Assembly (NCBI RefSeq): GCF_019598945.1
Contig: NZ_CP080598.1
Location: 3,038,001 to 3,102,000 of the forward strand
Reading direction: 5' to 3'
DNA length: 64,000 bases
From: Sphaerospermopsis torques-reginae ITEP-024
GTDB taxonomy: Bacteria; Cyanobacteriota; Cyanobacteriia; Cyanobacteriales; Nostocaceae
Below the pieces are notes generated by a model, which was not told the DNA's origin, ran no database searches, and was given only the letters and a program-made list of their open reading frames with translations. Shown one piece after another: positions 26,251 through 34,885 of the stretch; the first letter of the stretch is position 1; each line of letters begins with the position of its first letter. The position numbers were made by a program, and so were the translations under genes.

Positions 26251-26300
26251 GACTGGGAATGAATTCCCAGTCTAATAGCAAAAGTCATCTAAAGATGACT
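26251..26300 (+). repeat. two-hairpin REP-like unit
   Basis: A 22-base hairpin (26251-26272, GACTGGGAAT/ATTCCCAGTC) is followed by the linker TAATAGCAAA and an 18-base hairpin (26283-26300, AGTCATCT/AGATGACT). Order and linker match the units at 21471-21642. It separates the Rpn-type gene from dndD. Confidence 0.75.
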
Positions 26301-26442
26301 AAAAATACCTGTAAATTTATCTTTCTTCCTTTGCGCCTTTGCTCCTTCGCGCCTACCCTGCGGGATCTCCTGACGGAGATTGCGCGAAACCTAAATCAAG
26401 ATGTGCCTCATTTACCTTTAATCAAAAAAAGTAAACATAAAA

Positions 26443-28428
26443 ATGATCTTCCTAGAACTCGTCCTGCAAAATTTCGGTCCCTATGCTGGTAGACAAGTCA
26501 TCAACCTTGACCCCAGAATTGATCAAGAAAATATTCGCCCCATCATCCTATTAGGTGGTATGAATGGAGGGGGAAAAACCACGTTAATGGATGCTATTCG
26601 CCTCGCATTATATGGATCACGCGCTCAATGTTCCACCAGAGGAAATTTGAGTTATAATGATTTTTTAACTCAATGTGTTAATAGTCAAGCTGACCCCATT
26701 AATAAAACCCGAATTGAATTAGTTTTTGAACACATTGAAGACGATAAACCTGTTAAATATCGGATAGTCAGAACTTGGGAAAAAAATCCCAAAGATGGTA
26801 AAGACTCATTAGGAATTTTAGGTGATGATGAAACCTGGCCGCAATCATTAGCTAATATTTGGGATGAATATATAGAAAATATTTTACCTTTAGGTATTTC
26901 TAATTTATTTTTATTTGATGGTGAACAAGTTAAAGAACTTGCAGAACAAGAAACACCACCTGCTGTAGTTGTAGATGCTATTAATGGACTTTTAGGGTTA
27001 GAATTAGCTGATAAATTAGCAGTAGATTTAGAAATATTAGTCAATCGTAAGAAAAAGGAAACTGCTGATAAACAAGATTTAGCTAAATTAGAAGAATTAG
27101 AAAATCGTTTAGCAGAACAATTACAAGAGCAACAAAATAAAGACAAAGAATTAAAAAAATTAGAAACTGAATTAAAAGATTTAAAAATTCAATATGATGA
27201 AGCATTAAATAAATATATCGTTGAAGGTGGAAAACTCGCTGCTGAACGGAGTCAACTAGACACCCAAAAAGAAACGCAAATTAAAAATACCGAAAATGTC
27301 CGTCAAGAGTTATGTGAATTAGCGGCAGATGTGCTACCATTAGCGTTAATTCCTAATTTATTATCCCAAATTCAAACCCAAGGGGAAAAGGAATTAAAAT
27401 TTCAACAAATGCAATTAGCTAAAGATGTTTTAATTGCTAGAGATCAACGTTTGTTAAACTTGCTAAATCAGTTAAATCTAGAATTAGAGAAAATTAATAG
27501 TATTCAAAATTTCTTAGTTGAAGATATTGATAAATTATATGCTGTTAATTCATCTACAAAAACGACTTGGTTAAATGCGGATGAAGAAAGTTTAACTTTG
27601 TTAGATAATGTGGTTTATCGTTTACAAATTGCTGAAAAGACAGCTAATACTAAATTATTAGAATTGCAAAATTACGAAGAACAAATATTAACTATAGACA
27701 GACAAATTCAAACAGCAGCAGCACCGGAAGCGTATACAGAATTACAACAAGCTAGAGAAAAAGCAGAAACAGAATGGAATAAAGCTAATACTAATGTAGA
27801 GTTTTTAAAACGTCATTTGTTAGAATTACAAGCAACAATTGAGCAAACCAGGAAAGAACTGAATAATTATACTAGCGATAGCTTGAAATATCAAAGTACA
27901 GAACATTTAATTAATGCAGCAACTAAAGTACAAGCTACCTTAAAGATATTTAGAGAAAAATTAACATTAAGGAAATTGAATAAATTAGAAGAAGAAGTAA
28001 AAAACTGTTTTTTGTATTTATTACATAAATCAGACTTAGTTCATAGAATCGCCATTGATGCCCAAACATTTAGCATAGCATTATATGATTTAAAAGGAAA
28101 ACCAGTACCGAAAAATCGCCTCTCAGCAGGAGAAAAACAACTATTAGCGATCGCCTTCCTTTGGGGTTTAGCAAAAGTATCAGGAAAACGTTTACCCGTT
28201 GCTATAGACACACCATTAGGAAGACTCGACTCATCCCACAGAAACAACCTAGTAGAAAGATACTTTCCCGCAGCAAGTCATCAAGTAATCTTACTTTCCA
28301 CCGACACCGAAATAGCCAAAAAAGAAGTCGAACTACTAAGAGAAAACGAAGCGATCGCCCGTGAATACCTCTTACAATATAACTCCGGCAAAAGAGAAAC
28401 CACAATAAAAGACGGTTATTTTTGGTAA
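26443..28428 (+). CDS. dndD: DNA sulfur modification protein DndD (SMC-like ATPase)
   Basis: The 661-residue ATPase of the Dnd modification complex shows Walker A GGMNGGGKTT (38-47), then LFLFDGEQVKELAEQE and a long coiled coil. An RLSAGEKQLLAIAFLWGL signature and Walker B PVAIDTPLGRLDSSHR follow near the C-terminus. DndD supplies ATPase or nicking activity that opens DNA for sulfur insertion with DndC and DndE. It starts with an ATG after a spacer containing a REP-like unit. It lacks the CxC hook seen in the SMC-like protein at 17050. Confidence 0.94.
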   Translation: MIFLELVLQNFGPYAGRQVINLDPRIDQENIRPIILLGGMNGGGKTTLMDAIRLALYGSRAQCSTRGNLSYNDFLTQCVNSQADPINKTRIELVFEHIEDDKPVKYRIVRTWEKNPKDGKDSLGILGDDETWPQSLANIWDEYIENILPLGISNLFLFDGEQVKELAEQETPPAVVVDAINGLLGLELADKLAVDLEILVNRKKKETADKQDLAKLEELENRLAEQLQEQQNKDKELKKLETELKDLKIQYDEALNKYIVEGGKLAAERSQLDTQKETQIKNTENVRQELCELAADVLPLALIPNLLSQIQTQGEKELKFQQMQLAKDVLIARDQRLLNLLNQLNLELEKINSIQNFLVEDIDKLYAVNSSTKTTWLNADEESLTLLDNVVYRLQIAEKTANTKLLELQNYEEQILTIDRQIQTAAAPEAYTELQQAREKAETEWNKANTNVEFLKRHLLELQATIEQTRKELNNYTSDSLKYQSTEHLINAATKVQATLKIFREKLTLRKLNKLEEEVKNCFLYLLHKSDLVHRIAIDAQTFSIALYDLKGKPVPKNRLSAGEKQLLAIAFLWGLAKVSGKRLPVAIDTPLGRLDSSHRNNLVERYFPAASHQVILLSTDTEIAKKEVELLRENEAIAREYLLQYNSGKRETTIKDGYFW

Positions 28429-28470
28429 ATAGTTTGGTAAAATCATCAATATCATCCTCGAAAAATCATC

Positions 28471-28743
28471 ATGATCTCACTACCAGCCTTAGAGAAAATA
28501 CCTAAAAACTTACCCATAGAAGGTGCTATCACCATAGAAATACAAGAAGGAACACCAATATTTCGTGCCTCCATCAGCGTACAAAATCATATTGAAAACT
28601 TACTAACAAAGCAACAAAATACAGAACTCACACCAGAAGAAGAACAAGAACTAGATAGTTACGAAGAAATAGATGATTATTTAAGTCTTTTAAATCGTTT
28701 AGTGCGTAACATTGCTCAAAACAAAAATACTATAAATATGTAA
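28471..28743 (+). CDS. small acidic protein paired with HNH gene
   Basis: This 90-residue protein has a strand-rich start (GAITIEIQEGTPIFRASISVQ) and an acidic helical end (TPEEEQELDSYEEIDDYLSLLNRL). I recognise it as a conserved cyanobacterial protein that commonly precedes HNH endonuclease genes of the type found next. It might serve as an immunity or accessory protein for that nuclease; this is inference from gene pairing. The ATG start is clear. Confidence 0.7.
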   Translation: MISLPALEKIPKNLPIEGAITIEIQEGTPIFRASISVQNHIENLLTKQQNTELTPEEEQELDSYEEIDDYLSLLNRLVRNIAQNKNTINM

Positions 28744-28759
28744 CAAATATCTAAAAATA

Positions 28760-29204
28760 GTGAATAAAAAAATTAGTGATGCAATTCAGCAAAAAGTACG
28801 TCAAAGAGCATTAGAACTATGTGAATATTGCCACGCATCAGAAAAATGGCAGTATGTATTATTCACAGTAGATCATGTAATTCCCTTGAGTAAAAATGGT
28901 CAAGATACAATAGATAACTTAGCCTTAGCCTGTTTTCATTGTAACCGCAAAAAATCCAATAATACAACAGCAATAGACCCAGAAACTGGTAACGAAGTTG
29001 AATTATTCAATCCTAGAAAAAACAAATGGAGTGAACATTTTATTTGGTCGAAAGATGGACTAAAAATAATTAATAGGGATAACACCCACAGGAAAAGCAA
29101 CAATAGCAAAACTAGACCTAAACAGAGACAGAATCATCAATATTCGTGCTGCCGATAAAACAATTAACCGCCATCCACCCCCAGAAGATCCCATTTCTTC
29201 ATAA
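28760..29204 (+). pseudogene. HNH endonuclease, frameshifted near its end
   Basis: A GTG start opens an HNH nuclease with CEYCHASEKWQY, TVDHVIPLSKNG, NLALACFHCNRKKSN and a WSEHFIWS block. In frame it ends early at 29158 with basic, non-family residues. In the +1 frame from about 29075 the expected family ending is readable (GITPTGKATIAKLDLNRDRI, INIRAADKTINRHPPPEDPI), with its stop at 29202-29204. One extra base near 29068-29082 explains this. The HNH core is intact, so the product may still be active. Confidence 0.75.
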
Positions 29205-29290
29205 AAATTTAGCCAGCCAAATTTTACCCTCTTTCTTCCTTCTTACCTTCGTGTCCTTTGCGCCCTTCGTGGTTTATTAATAAAAAAAAT

Positions 29291-29689
29291 ATGGAATCAC
29301 CAATAGAACGTATTAGACTATCCCAAACAGCCAAAGATCAACTACTAAAACTCAAACGTAACACAAAAATAGAACAATGGAACATCCTATGTAGATGGGC
29401 GTTTTGTCGTTCCCTAGCAGAAACCGCCACCCCATCACCCGTACCCATACCCCAAGATAGCAACGTAGAACTAACCTGGAAAGTATTTGGGGGAGAAATG
29501 GCCGATATATTGCTATTAGCATTAAAACAACGTTGTCACAACGACGGTTTAGACACCGACAAAGAAACCCTCATCACCCAATTTCGTTTACACTTACATC
29601 GGGGTATAGGATACTTAGCAGGAGATCCAAATATTAAGAGAATTGAAGATTTAATAGAAATGGCAACAAAGAAAGTAAAATCCTCCTGA
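29291..29689 (+). CDS. dndE: DNA sulfur modification protein DndE
   Basis: The 132-residue protein matches DndE: it opens with ERIRLSQTAKDQLLKLKRNT, a small helical fold that binds nicked DNA, and ends in FRLHLHRGIGYLAGDP. DndE works with DndC and DndD in phosphorothioation. I chose the ATG at 29291; an earlier in-frame start at 29258 would add an unrelated 11 residues from a repeat-like leader. It is the last gene of the Dnd island and is separated from dndD by the HNH pair. Confidence 0.92.
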   Translation: MESPIERIRLSQTAKDQLLKLKRNTKIEQWNILCRWAFCRSLAETATPSPVPIPQDSNVELTWKVFGGEMADILLLALKQRCHNDGLDTDKETLITQFRLHLHRGIGYLAGDPNIKRIEDLIEMATKKVKSS

Positions 29690-29781
29690 GTTACCCCAAG
29701 ACAGAAGTTAATTAATTTTAACTTCTAAAGTATTATCTTTTCCCTTTATTCTGTCACCTGTCACCTGTCACCTAAAAAATA

Positions 29782-31296
29782 ATGAAAGAAATTCAAGCAC
29801 TAAAACAGGCAATTCAAAGCCGAAAAATGTCAGGTTTGCTATTATTAGGCTTTGCTTCTGGTTTACCATTATTCCTAACAACTCGCACCTTGCAACTATG
29901 GATGAAAGATGCCGAAGTTGACGTTGCTAAGATCACATTATTTGGATTAGTTAGTTTACCATACTCCTTAAAATTTATCTGGTCGCCTCTAATTGATAGA
30001 TTTTCTCCCCCATTTTTAGGAGGAAGAAGAGGTTGGTTATTTTTAACGCAAATTGGGTTAGTCATAGCTATCTTAGCAATGGCATTACAACAACCAACCC
30101 AGAATACCCAAATATTAATGACATTAGCAATTACATCATTTATAATTGCTTTTTTAAGTGCCACTCAAGATATTGCTGGTGACGCTTATCGCACAGAAAT
30201 TTTAAACCCCTTAGAATTTGAAACCGGCGCATCATTGTGGGTTTTAGGTTATCGTATAGCCCTATTTATAGCCTTTTCCCTAGCCGCATGGTTAGCCGGA
30301 TTTCTGTCATGGAACATAGTTTATTTACTCATGGCAGGATTTATGGGCATAGGTTTAATTACCACATTTTTTGTAGCATCAGAACCGCAAATAGAAAATA
30401 GTGAACTATCTAGAAATAACACCTCTTTAAAAATCAAAGATATTATATTTCTCTTAGTAATTATTACTATTATTACGAGCTTGGTCGGTGGTGTAATATC
30501 AGAAACTATCCCATTAAAAGTCTTCTATTGGATATTAGGCGGACTACTCATAACTTGGATTAGTGCATCAATTATATTGCCTAAACCTCCACTAAATGAA
30601 CAACAAGAAAATATCACACCCCACACATTACAAGAAGCAGTAATTTTACCATTACAAATCTTCTTAGAAAAATTCGGCATCACCAAAGCACTGATAATTC
30701 TGATATTTATCATTCTCTATAAACTTGGTGACTCCTTAGTGGGAATTACAGCTAACTTATTCGCTAAAGAGATTAAATTTGATAACCAAGAACTGGCAAC
30801 AGTTTATATTATTGGTTTAGTTGCCACTACCGTAGGAGTCATCTTAGGCGGGATAATAATGTCCAGAATCGGCATCAATCGCGCCCTTTGGATATTCGGT
30901 GTACTGCAATTACTCAGCAACTTAGGTTATTATGCACTAGCTATCACCGGCAAAGACTATTCTATGTTAGCGATCGCCATCATGATAGAAAACACCACCG
31001 CCGGATTAGTTACAGTGGCCACCGTAGCCTATTTAATGAGTCTATGTAGCCACAACTTCACCACCACACAATTTGCTCTCTTTTCTAGCCTCATGGCACT
31101 AAGTCGAGACGTACTTTCAGCACCCGCAGGAGATTGGGCAAAAGCCACCGGCTGGCCTTCATTCTTCCTCCTATCAATGGTAGCTGCCCTCCCTGGATTG
31201 CTACTACTCCCCCTAGTTGCCCCCTGGAACTCACAAGCAGTACCATTAAGCAGACCAGGACTTGAAGAAGAAGAGGATTTATGGGAAACCAAGTAG
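29782..31296 (+). CDS. AmpG-like permease, MFS transporter
   Basis: The 504-residue membrane protein has about 12-14 hydrophobic segments and the AmpG/PAT family opening LLLGFASGLPLFLTTRTLQLWMKD, followed by SLPYSLKFIWSPLIDRF and the TQDIAGDAYRTE motif. AmpG proteins import muropeptides for cell-wall recycling; the substrate in cyanobacteria is not proven. It follows TGTCACC repeats, starts at an ATG and overlaps the next gene by 16 bases. Confidence 0.88.
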   Translation: MKEIQALKQAIQSRKMSGLLLLGFASGLPLFLTTRTLQLWMKDAEVDVAKITLFGLVSLPYSLKFIWSPLIDRFSPPFLGGRRGWLFLTQIGLVIAILAMALQQPTQNTQILMTLAITSFIIAFLSATQDIAGDAYRTEILNPLEFETGASLWVLGYRIALFIAFSLAAWLAGFLSWNIVYLLMAGFMGIGLITTFFVASEPQIENSELSRNNTSLKIKDIIFLLVIITIITSLVGGVISETIPLKVFYWILGGLLITWISASIILPKPPLNEQQENITPHTLQEAVILPLQIFLEKFGITKALIILIFIILYKLGDSLVGITANLFAKEIKFDNQELATVYIIGLVATTVGVILGGIIMSRIGINRALWIFGVLQLLSNLGYYALAITGKDYSMLAIAIMIENTTAGLVTVATVAYLMSLCSHNFTTTQFALFSSLMALSRDVLSAPAGDWAKATGWPSFFLLSMVAALPGLLLLPLVAPWNSQAVPLSRPGLEEEEDLWETK

Positions 31297-31682
31297 TAAT
31301 TCTTGTCGGTACATTTGTCCTCGTTATTACAGGTTTATTACTGGGCTACGTACTCTCACAATTAGTTTTAGGATATCTGGCCTTTAGCCTCCTCACCCTC
31401 CTGGGAACAATCAGCCTAGTCTTAATTTTTGGTACACTGTACTACGTTTTATTCTGGCAACTAAAAAGAGAACAGTTACAACCCTCCACTCCCAGCCTAC
31501 CTAATCAAGTAGACGAAGAAATCACAGGTAACTACCTCAAAAACCGACTCATTGCCAGATTATCCGGTGACGTAGCCGCAGCCGAAAGATTAATTGAGCA
31601 AGCCAAACAAAATTATCCCGGAATGCCAGAAAATTGGTATTGTGAACGAGTTCTGGATGATTTGGATCGGGATGAACGTTAA
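31281..31682 (+). CDS. small membrane protein downstream of AmpG-like gene
   Basis: The 133-residue protein has two hydrophobic segments in its first 60 residues (VVILVGTFVLVITGLLLGYV and LLTLLGTISLVLIFGTLYYV). A soluble helical C-terminal part follows (RLIARLSGDVAAAERLIEQA). The start overlaps the permease gene by 16 bases, so the two are translationally coupled. I do not recognise a defined function. Confidence 0.75.
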   Translation: MGNQVVILVGTFVLVITGLLLGYVLSQLVLGYLAFSLLTLLGTISLVLIFGTLYYVLFWQLKREQLQPSTPSLPNQVDEEITGNYLKNRLIARLSGDVAAAERLIEQAKQNYPGMPENWYCERVLDDLDRDER

Positions 31683-31782
31683 CCTTTAGTTTTTCCTGCC
31701 TCTAAACTCGCTAAAATAAATTAAGAAAAATTTACATTAACTGGTTTTGCCACCAGTTACCCCATTATTTACAATCCCGAAT

Positions 31783-31926
31783 ATGGCTTTTTTTCGTCAA
31801 TACATCGCCCCCCTACTCGTAGTTCTAGTATTTTTGATTGCCCTAGTCGCAGTCAGCGCCCGGATTTTTCTACCCTCCGACATGGCCGCACCCGCACCCA
31901 TTGGAGTGATAGTTAGTAATTTGTAA
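31783..31926 (+). CDS. single-span small membrane protein (47 aa)
   Basis: A short frame, ATG at 31783 to TAA at 31924-31926, encodes MAFFRQYIAPLLVVLVFLIA and continues with one membrane span and a proline-rich tail. Size and layout resemble small subunits of photosynthetic or NDH complexes, but I cannot assign it to one. The reading frame is clean and distinct from nearby repeat sequence, and it begins 100 bases after the preceding gene. Confidence 0.65.
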   Translation: MAFFRQYIAPLLVVLVFLIALVAVSARIFLPSDMAAPAPIGVIVSNL

Positions 31927-31933
31927 AGAAGGG

Positions 31934-31966
31934 AACAGGTGACAGGTGACAGGTGACAGGTGACAG
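31934..31966. repeat. AGGTGAC heptamer array
   Basis: About four to five tandem copies of a 7-bp unit lie right after the small membrane protein gene, followed by TTTTAGA and AATCCAA-type words to 32048. Confidence 0.8.
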
Positions 31967-32060
31967 TGAAGAAAACTTGAGATTTTAGATTTTAGATTAG
32001 ATTGGAGATGCTCAAAACAATCCAAAATCCAAAATCCAAAATCCAAAATTGAATCGCCCC

Positions 32061-32603
32061 ATGCCCAATTTTGACTTTCCCGTGGACGGCTATTCTATTC
32101 GCCGAGGTTCTACCGTAGATAAAGCACTCTTGGTTAAGTTTATCCAGCGCACTTACCAAGAACTCTTTTCTAATCAAGATTTTTCTCATCTCGCCCGTAC
32201 AGTGGAACAATATTTCTCTACTGATACACCTTTATGGTGGGTATATGAAACTCAGGGAACAGGTAACAGGGAACAGGGAACAGGGAATAGTGAAGAAATT
32301 ACCCAGTCACCAGTCCCCAGTCCCCAGTCACCAATCCCCACAGCCTGTCTTTGGGCTGGTAACGCCATAGATCAAGTTACAGGCGATCGCCATGCTCACA
32401 TATTCTTACTTTATGTTGTCCCTTCCCATCGTCGTCGGGGGATAGCTAAGGCATTAATGCAGCATATAGAAAACTGGGCAAAACAAAGGGGCGATCGCCA
32501 AATCGGACTCCAAGTATTTACCTCCAACACCCCCGCCCTCAACCTTTATCAAAATCTTGGTTATCAAACCCAATCCCTCTGGATGATAAAATTCATTAGG
32601 TAA
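32061..32603 (+). CDS. GNAT family N-acetyltransferase with repeat-derived insert
   Basis: The acetyl-CoA binding motif A is visible as LYVVPSHRRRGIAKALMQHI, with the following ENWAKQ helix and the C-terminal TSNTPALNLYQNLGYQ. Between the first strand block and motif A lies an odd stretch rich in Q, G, T, N, P and S (about residues 65-95). It is encoded by GGAACAG and CCAGTCC heptamer repeats at 32252-32340. The insert stays in frame. The ATG at 32061 is preferred over an upstream TTG. The substrate is unknown. Confidence 0.85.
   Translation: MPNFDFPVDGYSIRRGSTVDKALLVKFIQRTYQELFSNQDFSHLARTVEQYFSTDTPLWWVYETQGTGNREQGTGNSEEITQSPVPSPQSPIPTACLWAGNAIDQVTGDRHAHIFLLYVVPSHRRRGIAKALMQHIENWAKQRGDRQIGLQVFTSNTPALNLYQNLGYQTQSLWMIKFIR
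32252..32340. repeat. heptamer repeats inside the GNAT gene
   Basis: GGAACAG and CAGTCCC-type units, the same as those found between genes elsewhere in the window, occur within the coding frame and add roughly 30 residues of low complexity. Confidence 0.75.
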
Positions 32604-32693
32604 TGGGTAATTGGTAATTGGTAAAAATGTTTCCTCCTGCCTCCTGCCCCCTGCCTCCTGCCTCCTATATAATTACTTTTTAAAAAAAATATT

Positions 32694-33452
32694 ATGTACG
32701 ACGAAGACGATATAAACCTACTTGATAACGAAGCTGATTTAGAAAGCCCCCTCGACAAAATAGAACCCATTACCCCTGAATCAGAAATAGTCAAACCTGA
32801 TCCAGAGGCAATGCTGGCACTCCTGGAAGATCCTCAATCCCAGCAACGAATGTTAGCCGCCCGTGCATTTTGTGATATTCAGGATGAACGAGCCATACCC
32901 CATCTGATCCGCTTGTTAACTGATTCTTGTCCTTTAGTCAGAGTTAGTTCCGCTTATGCTTTGGGGCGCAATCCCAGTCCTGAAGCCGTTGAACCCTTAA
33001 TTAATCAACTTAACCGCGATTTTAATGGCTATGTCAGAAAAGGTGTAGTTTGGGCTTTAGGCAACTGCCGCGATCGCCGTTCCTTAAACCCCCTCATAGA
33101 TGCCCTCAGAACCGACATTTCCGCAGTCCGTCTCTGGTCTGCCAGCGCCCTCGCTCAAATGGCAACCCTTGGTTATGAAGTAGTTATTGGCGCAATACCT
33201 CCCTTAATTGAAGCCCTTGTTCAAGACCCCATACCCGCAGTCCGTAGTAATTCCGCTTGGGCAATCGGTCAACTGTGTAAAGAATTACCTTCTAATGTGG
33301 TCTACGCCACAGCTATAGACGCATTAATTCAAGCCTTTGCTGAAGACAAGGATCTGGGTGTCAGAGAAGATGCTAAAGCCTCACTTCTAGGAGTCGGTGA
33401 TCCCCGTGGTTTGCAATTAATCGAAACCCTAGAACAAGAAGGATGGTTCTAG
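32694..33452 (+). CDS. HEAT-repeat protein
   Basis: The 252-residue protein has an acidic N-terminal segment of about 35 residues. Five or six HEAT-like helical repeats of about 30 residues follow (AARAFCDIQDERAIPHLIRL, VRVSSAYALGRNPSPEAVEPLI, VRKGVVWALGNCRDRRSLNPLI, VRSNSAWAIGQL). Such proteins are scaffolds; cyanobacterial relatives include phycobilin lyase-like proteins, but no lyase role is proven here. The ATG start is clear and the gene is followed by ATTGATA repeats. Confidence 0.85.
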   Translation: MYDEDDINLLDNEADLESPLDKIEPITPESEIVKPDPEAMLALLEDPQSQQRMLAARAFCDIQDERAIPHLIRLLTDSCPLVRVSSAYALGRNPSPEAVEPLINQLNRDFNGYVRKGVVWALGNCRDRRSLNPLIDALRTDISAVRLWSASALAQMATLGYEVVIGAIPPLIEALVQDPIPAVRSNSAWAIGQLCKELPSNVVYATAIDALIQAFAEDKDLGVREDAKASLLGVGDPRGLQLIETLEQEGWF

Positions 33453-33500
33453 GTAATTGATAATTGATAATTGATAATTGATAATTGACAATTGACAATT
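33453..33500. repeat. AATTGATA heptamer array
   Basis: Tandem 7-bp units (TTGATAA, TTGACAA) fill the gap between the HEAT-repeat gene and ung. AATCCAA words follow and run into the 3' end of ung. Confidence 0.75.
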
Positions 33501-33532
33501 TTAGATTGGAGTTCAGAAAAACAATCCAAAAT

Positions 33533-34231
33533 CTAAAATCCAAAATCCAAAATCGGCAACTCCCAATCAATCTCAGGTTTACCCCAACCCCTTAAAGCTG
33601 AATTAATAGCTGAAAAAGGTTTACTACCAAAAAAGCCATTACGTGCGGAAAGGGGTGAAGGATGGGCAGATTTAATGACTAAATGTCGGCTGGTATCAAT
33701 TAATTTCAGCTTCTTTTGTGCATAGCCACCCCACAACACAAAAACCACTGGATCGGATTTTTCATTAACCTTTTCAATCACCGCATCAGTGAAAATTTCC
33801 CACCCTTGATTTTTATGGGAATTTGGTGTGTGCGCCCTCACTGTTAACACTGCATTTAACATCAAAATACCTTGTTTAGCCCAATTCACCAAATAACCAT
33901 GATTGGGAATATCACAACCCACATCTGCTTTTAATTCTTTGAAAATATTTACCAGTGATGGTGGTGGTTTAATCCCCGGTTTCACAGAAAAACATAAACC
34001 ATGAGCTTGGGTTTCATCATGGTAAGGATCTTGTCCCAATAACAAAACATTTACCTCTTCATAAGACGTTAATTCAAAAGCTGAAAAAACATCTTCTTCC
34101 CTGGGATAAATATTATAAGATTGTCTTTCTTCAATTAAAAACTCTTGCAGTTTATTAAAATAAGGTTTCTCTAATTCTTCCGCTAAAATTGATTTCCAAG
34201 AATTAGGCAATTTCACATTTTTCTCTATCAA
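33533..34231 (-). CDS. ung: uracil-DNA glycosylase
   Basis: Base excision repair enzyme removing uracil from DNA. The catalytic water-activating motif VLLLGQDPYHDETQAHGLCFSV and the HPSPLSARNGFFGSKPF loop are intact. The final residues (LPILDFGF) come from an AATCCAAAAT repeat that provides the stop, so the natural end was probably a little earlier. The longest frame starts with TTG at 34231; a GTG at 34216 (MVKLPNSW) fits other Ung N-termini and is equally likely. No ATG is available nearby. Confidence 0.95.
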   Translation of the reverse strand: MIEKNVKLPNSWKSILAEELEKPYFNKLQEFLIEERQSYNIYPREEDVFSAFELTSYEEVNVLLLGQDPYHDETQAHGLCFSVKPGIKPPPSLVNIFKELKADVGCDIPNHGYLVNWAKQGILMLNAVLTVRAHTPNSHKNQGWEIFTDAVIEKVNEKSDPVVFVLWGGYAQKKLKLIDTSRHLVIKSAHPSPLSARNGFFGSKPFSAINSALRGWGKPEIDWELPILDFGF

Positions 34232-34297
34232 TTATCTTCACCTCACCTCATAATTCGTAATTAGAACAACTCTTCCCAGTCACCAATCACCAATCAC

Positions 34298-34672
34298 CTA
34301 TTCTTCAGGACGTTCTATATCATCTTCCCCTAAATATTCACCATTTTGAATTTCTAGAATTACTAAAGGAATAGAACCAGGATTTTCTACCTTATGCAAA
34401 GTTGCAGCAGGTACATAAGTTGACTGGTTACTATTTAACAATATTTCCTTATCACCACAAGTTACCTTGGCCACACCAGAAACTACAACCCAATGTTCAT
34501 GACGATGATAATGGATTTGTGGTTTAATACCGTGTCTAGGTTTAATTTCCACCCGACTAATTCGATAATTTTCCCCCTCTTCTATGACTTCCACATGACC
34601 CCAGTAACGTTCCCCTGAATGAGAAGAACATTTTTCAATATTGGACTTTATCTCATTCTCATGCTGACTCAT
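34298..34672 (-). CDS. cupin protein, mannose-6-phosphate isomerase type II-like
   Basis: The 124-residue single-cupin protein has the metal site HYHRHEHW and the second cupin motif YVPAATLHKVENPG. It resembles the C-terminal domain of bifunctional mannose-1-phosphate guanylyltransferase/phosphomannose isomerase (type II). The opening SGERYWGHVEVIEEGENYRI is typical. Alone it could interconvert sugar phosphates or serve a sensing role. I chose the ATG at 34672; a TTG at 34711 adds 13 residues. Confidence 0.85.
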   Translation of the reverse strand: MSQHENEIKSNIEKCSSHSGERYWGHVEVIEEGENYRISRVEIKPRHGIKPQIHYHRHEHWVVVSGVAKVTCGDKEILLNSNQSTYVPAATLHKVENPGSIPLVILEIQNGEYLGEDDIERPEE

Positions 34673-34885
34673 AACTGATTTACCACCTGGTTTAATTGTT
34701 ATATCTGACAAAAGTTGTTATCTTTTTGTACCACATTCTGATTGATCGCTTTGTTTCTTTATCTGCGCCTTTATGTGAGATATGGGAATGTAGTTCATTT
34801 ACCTAAAAATCACCATTAAATTTATATTACATATCGATATTTTCTAGATAGATAAAGTTTTATTATAGAACACAAATTGTTAAAA

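Noticed and set aside
26259-26492. 77-codon frame overlapping the dndD start
   Set aside because: It runs through a REP-like unit and the TTTGCGCCTTTGCTCC repeat and into dndD in another frame; not a gene.
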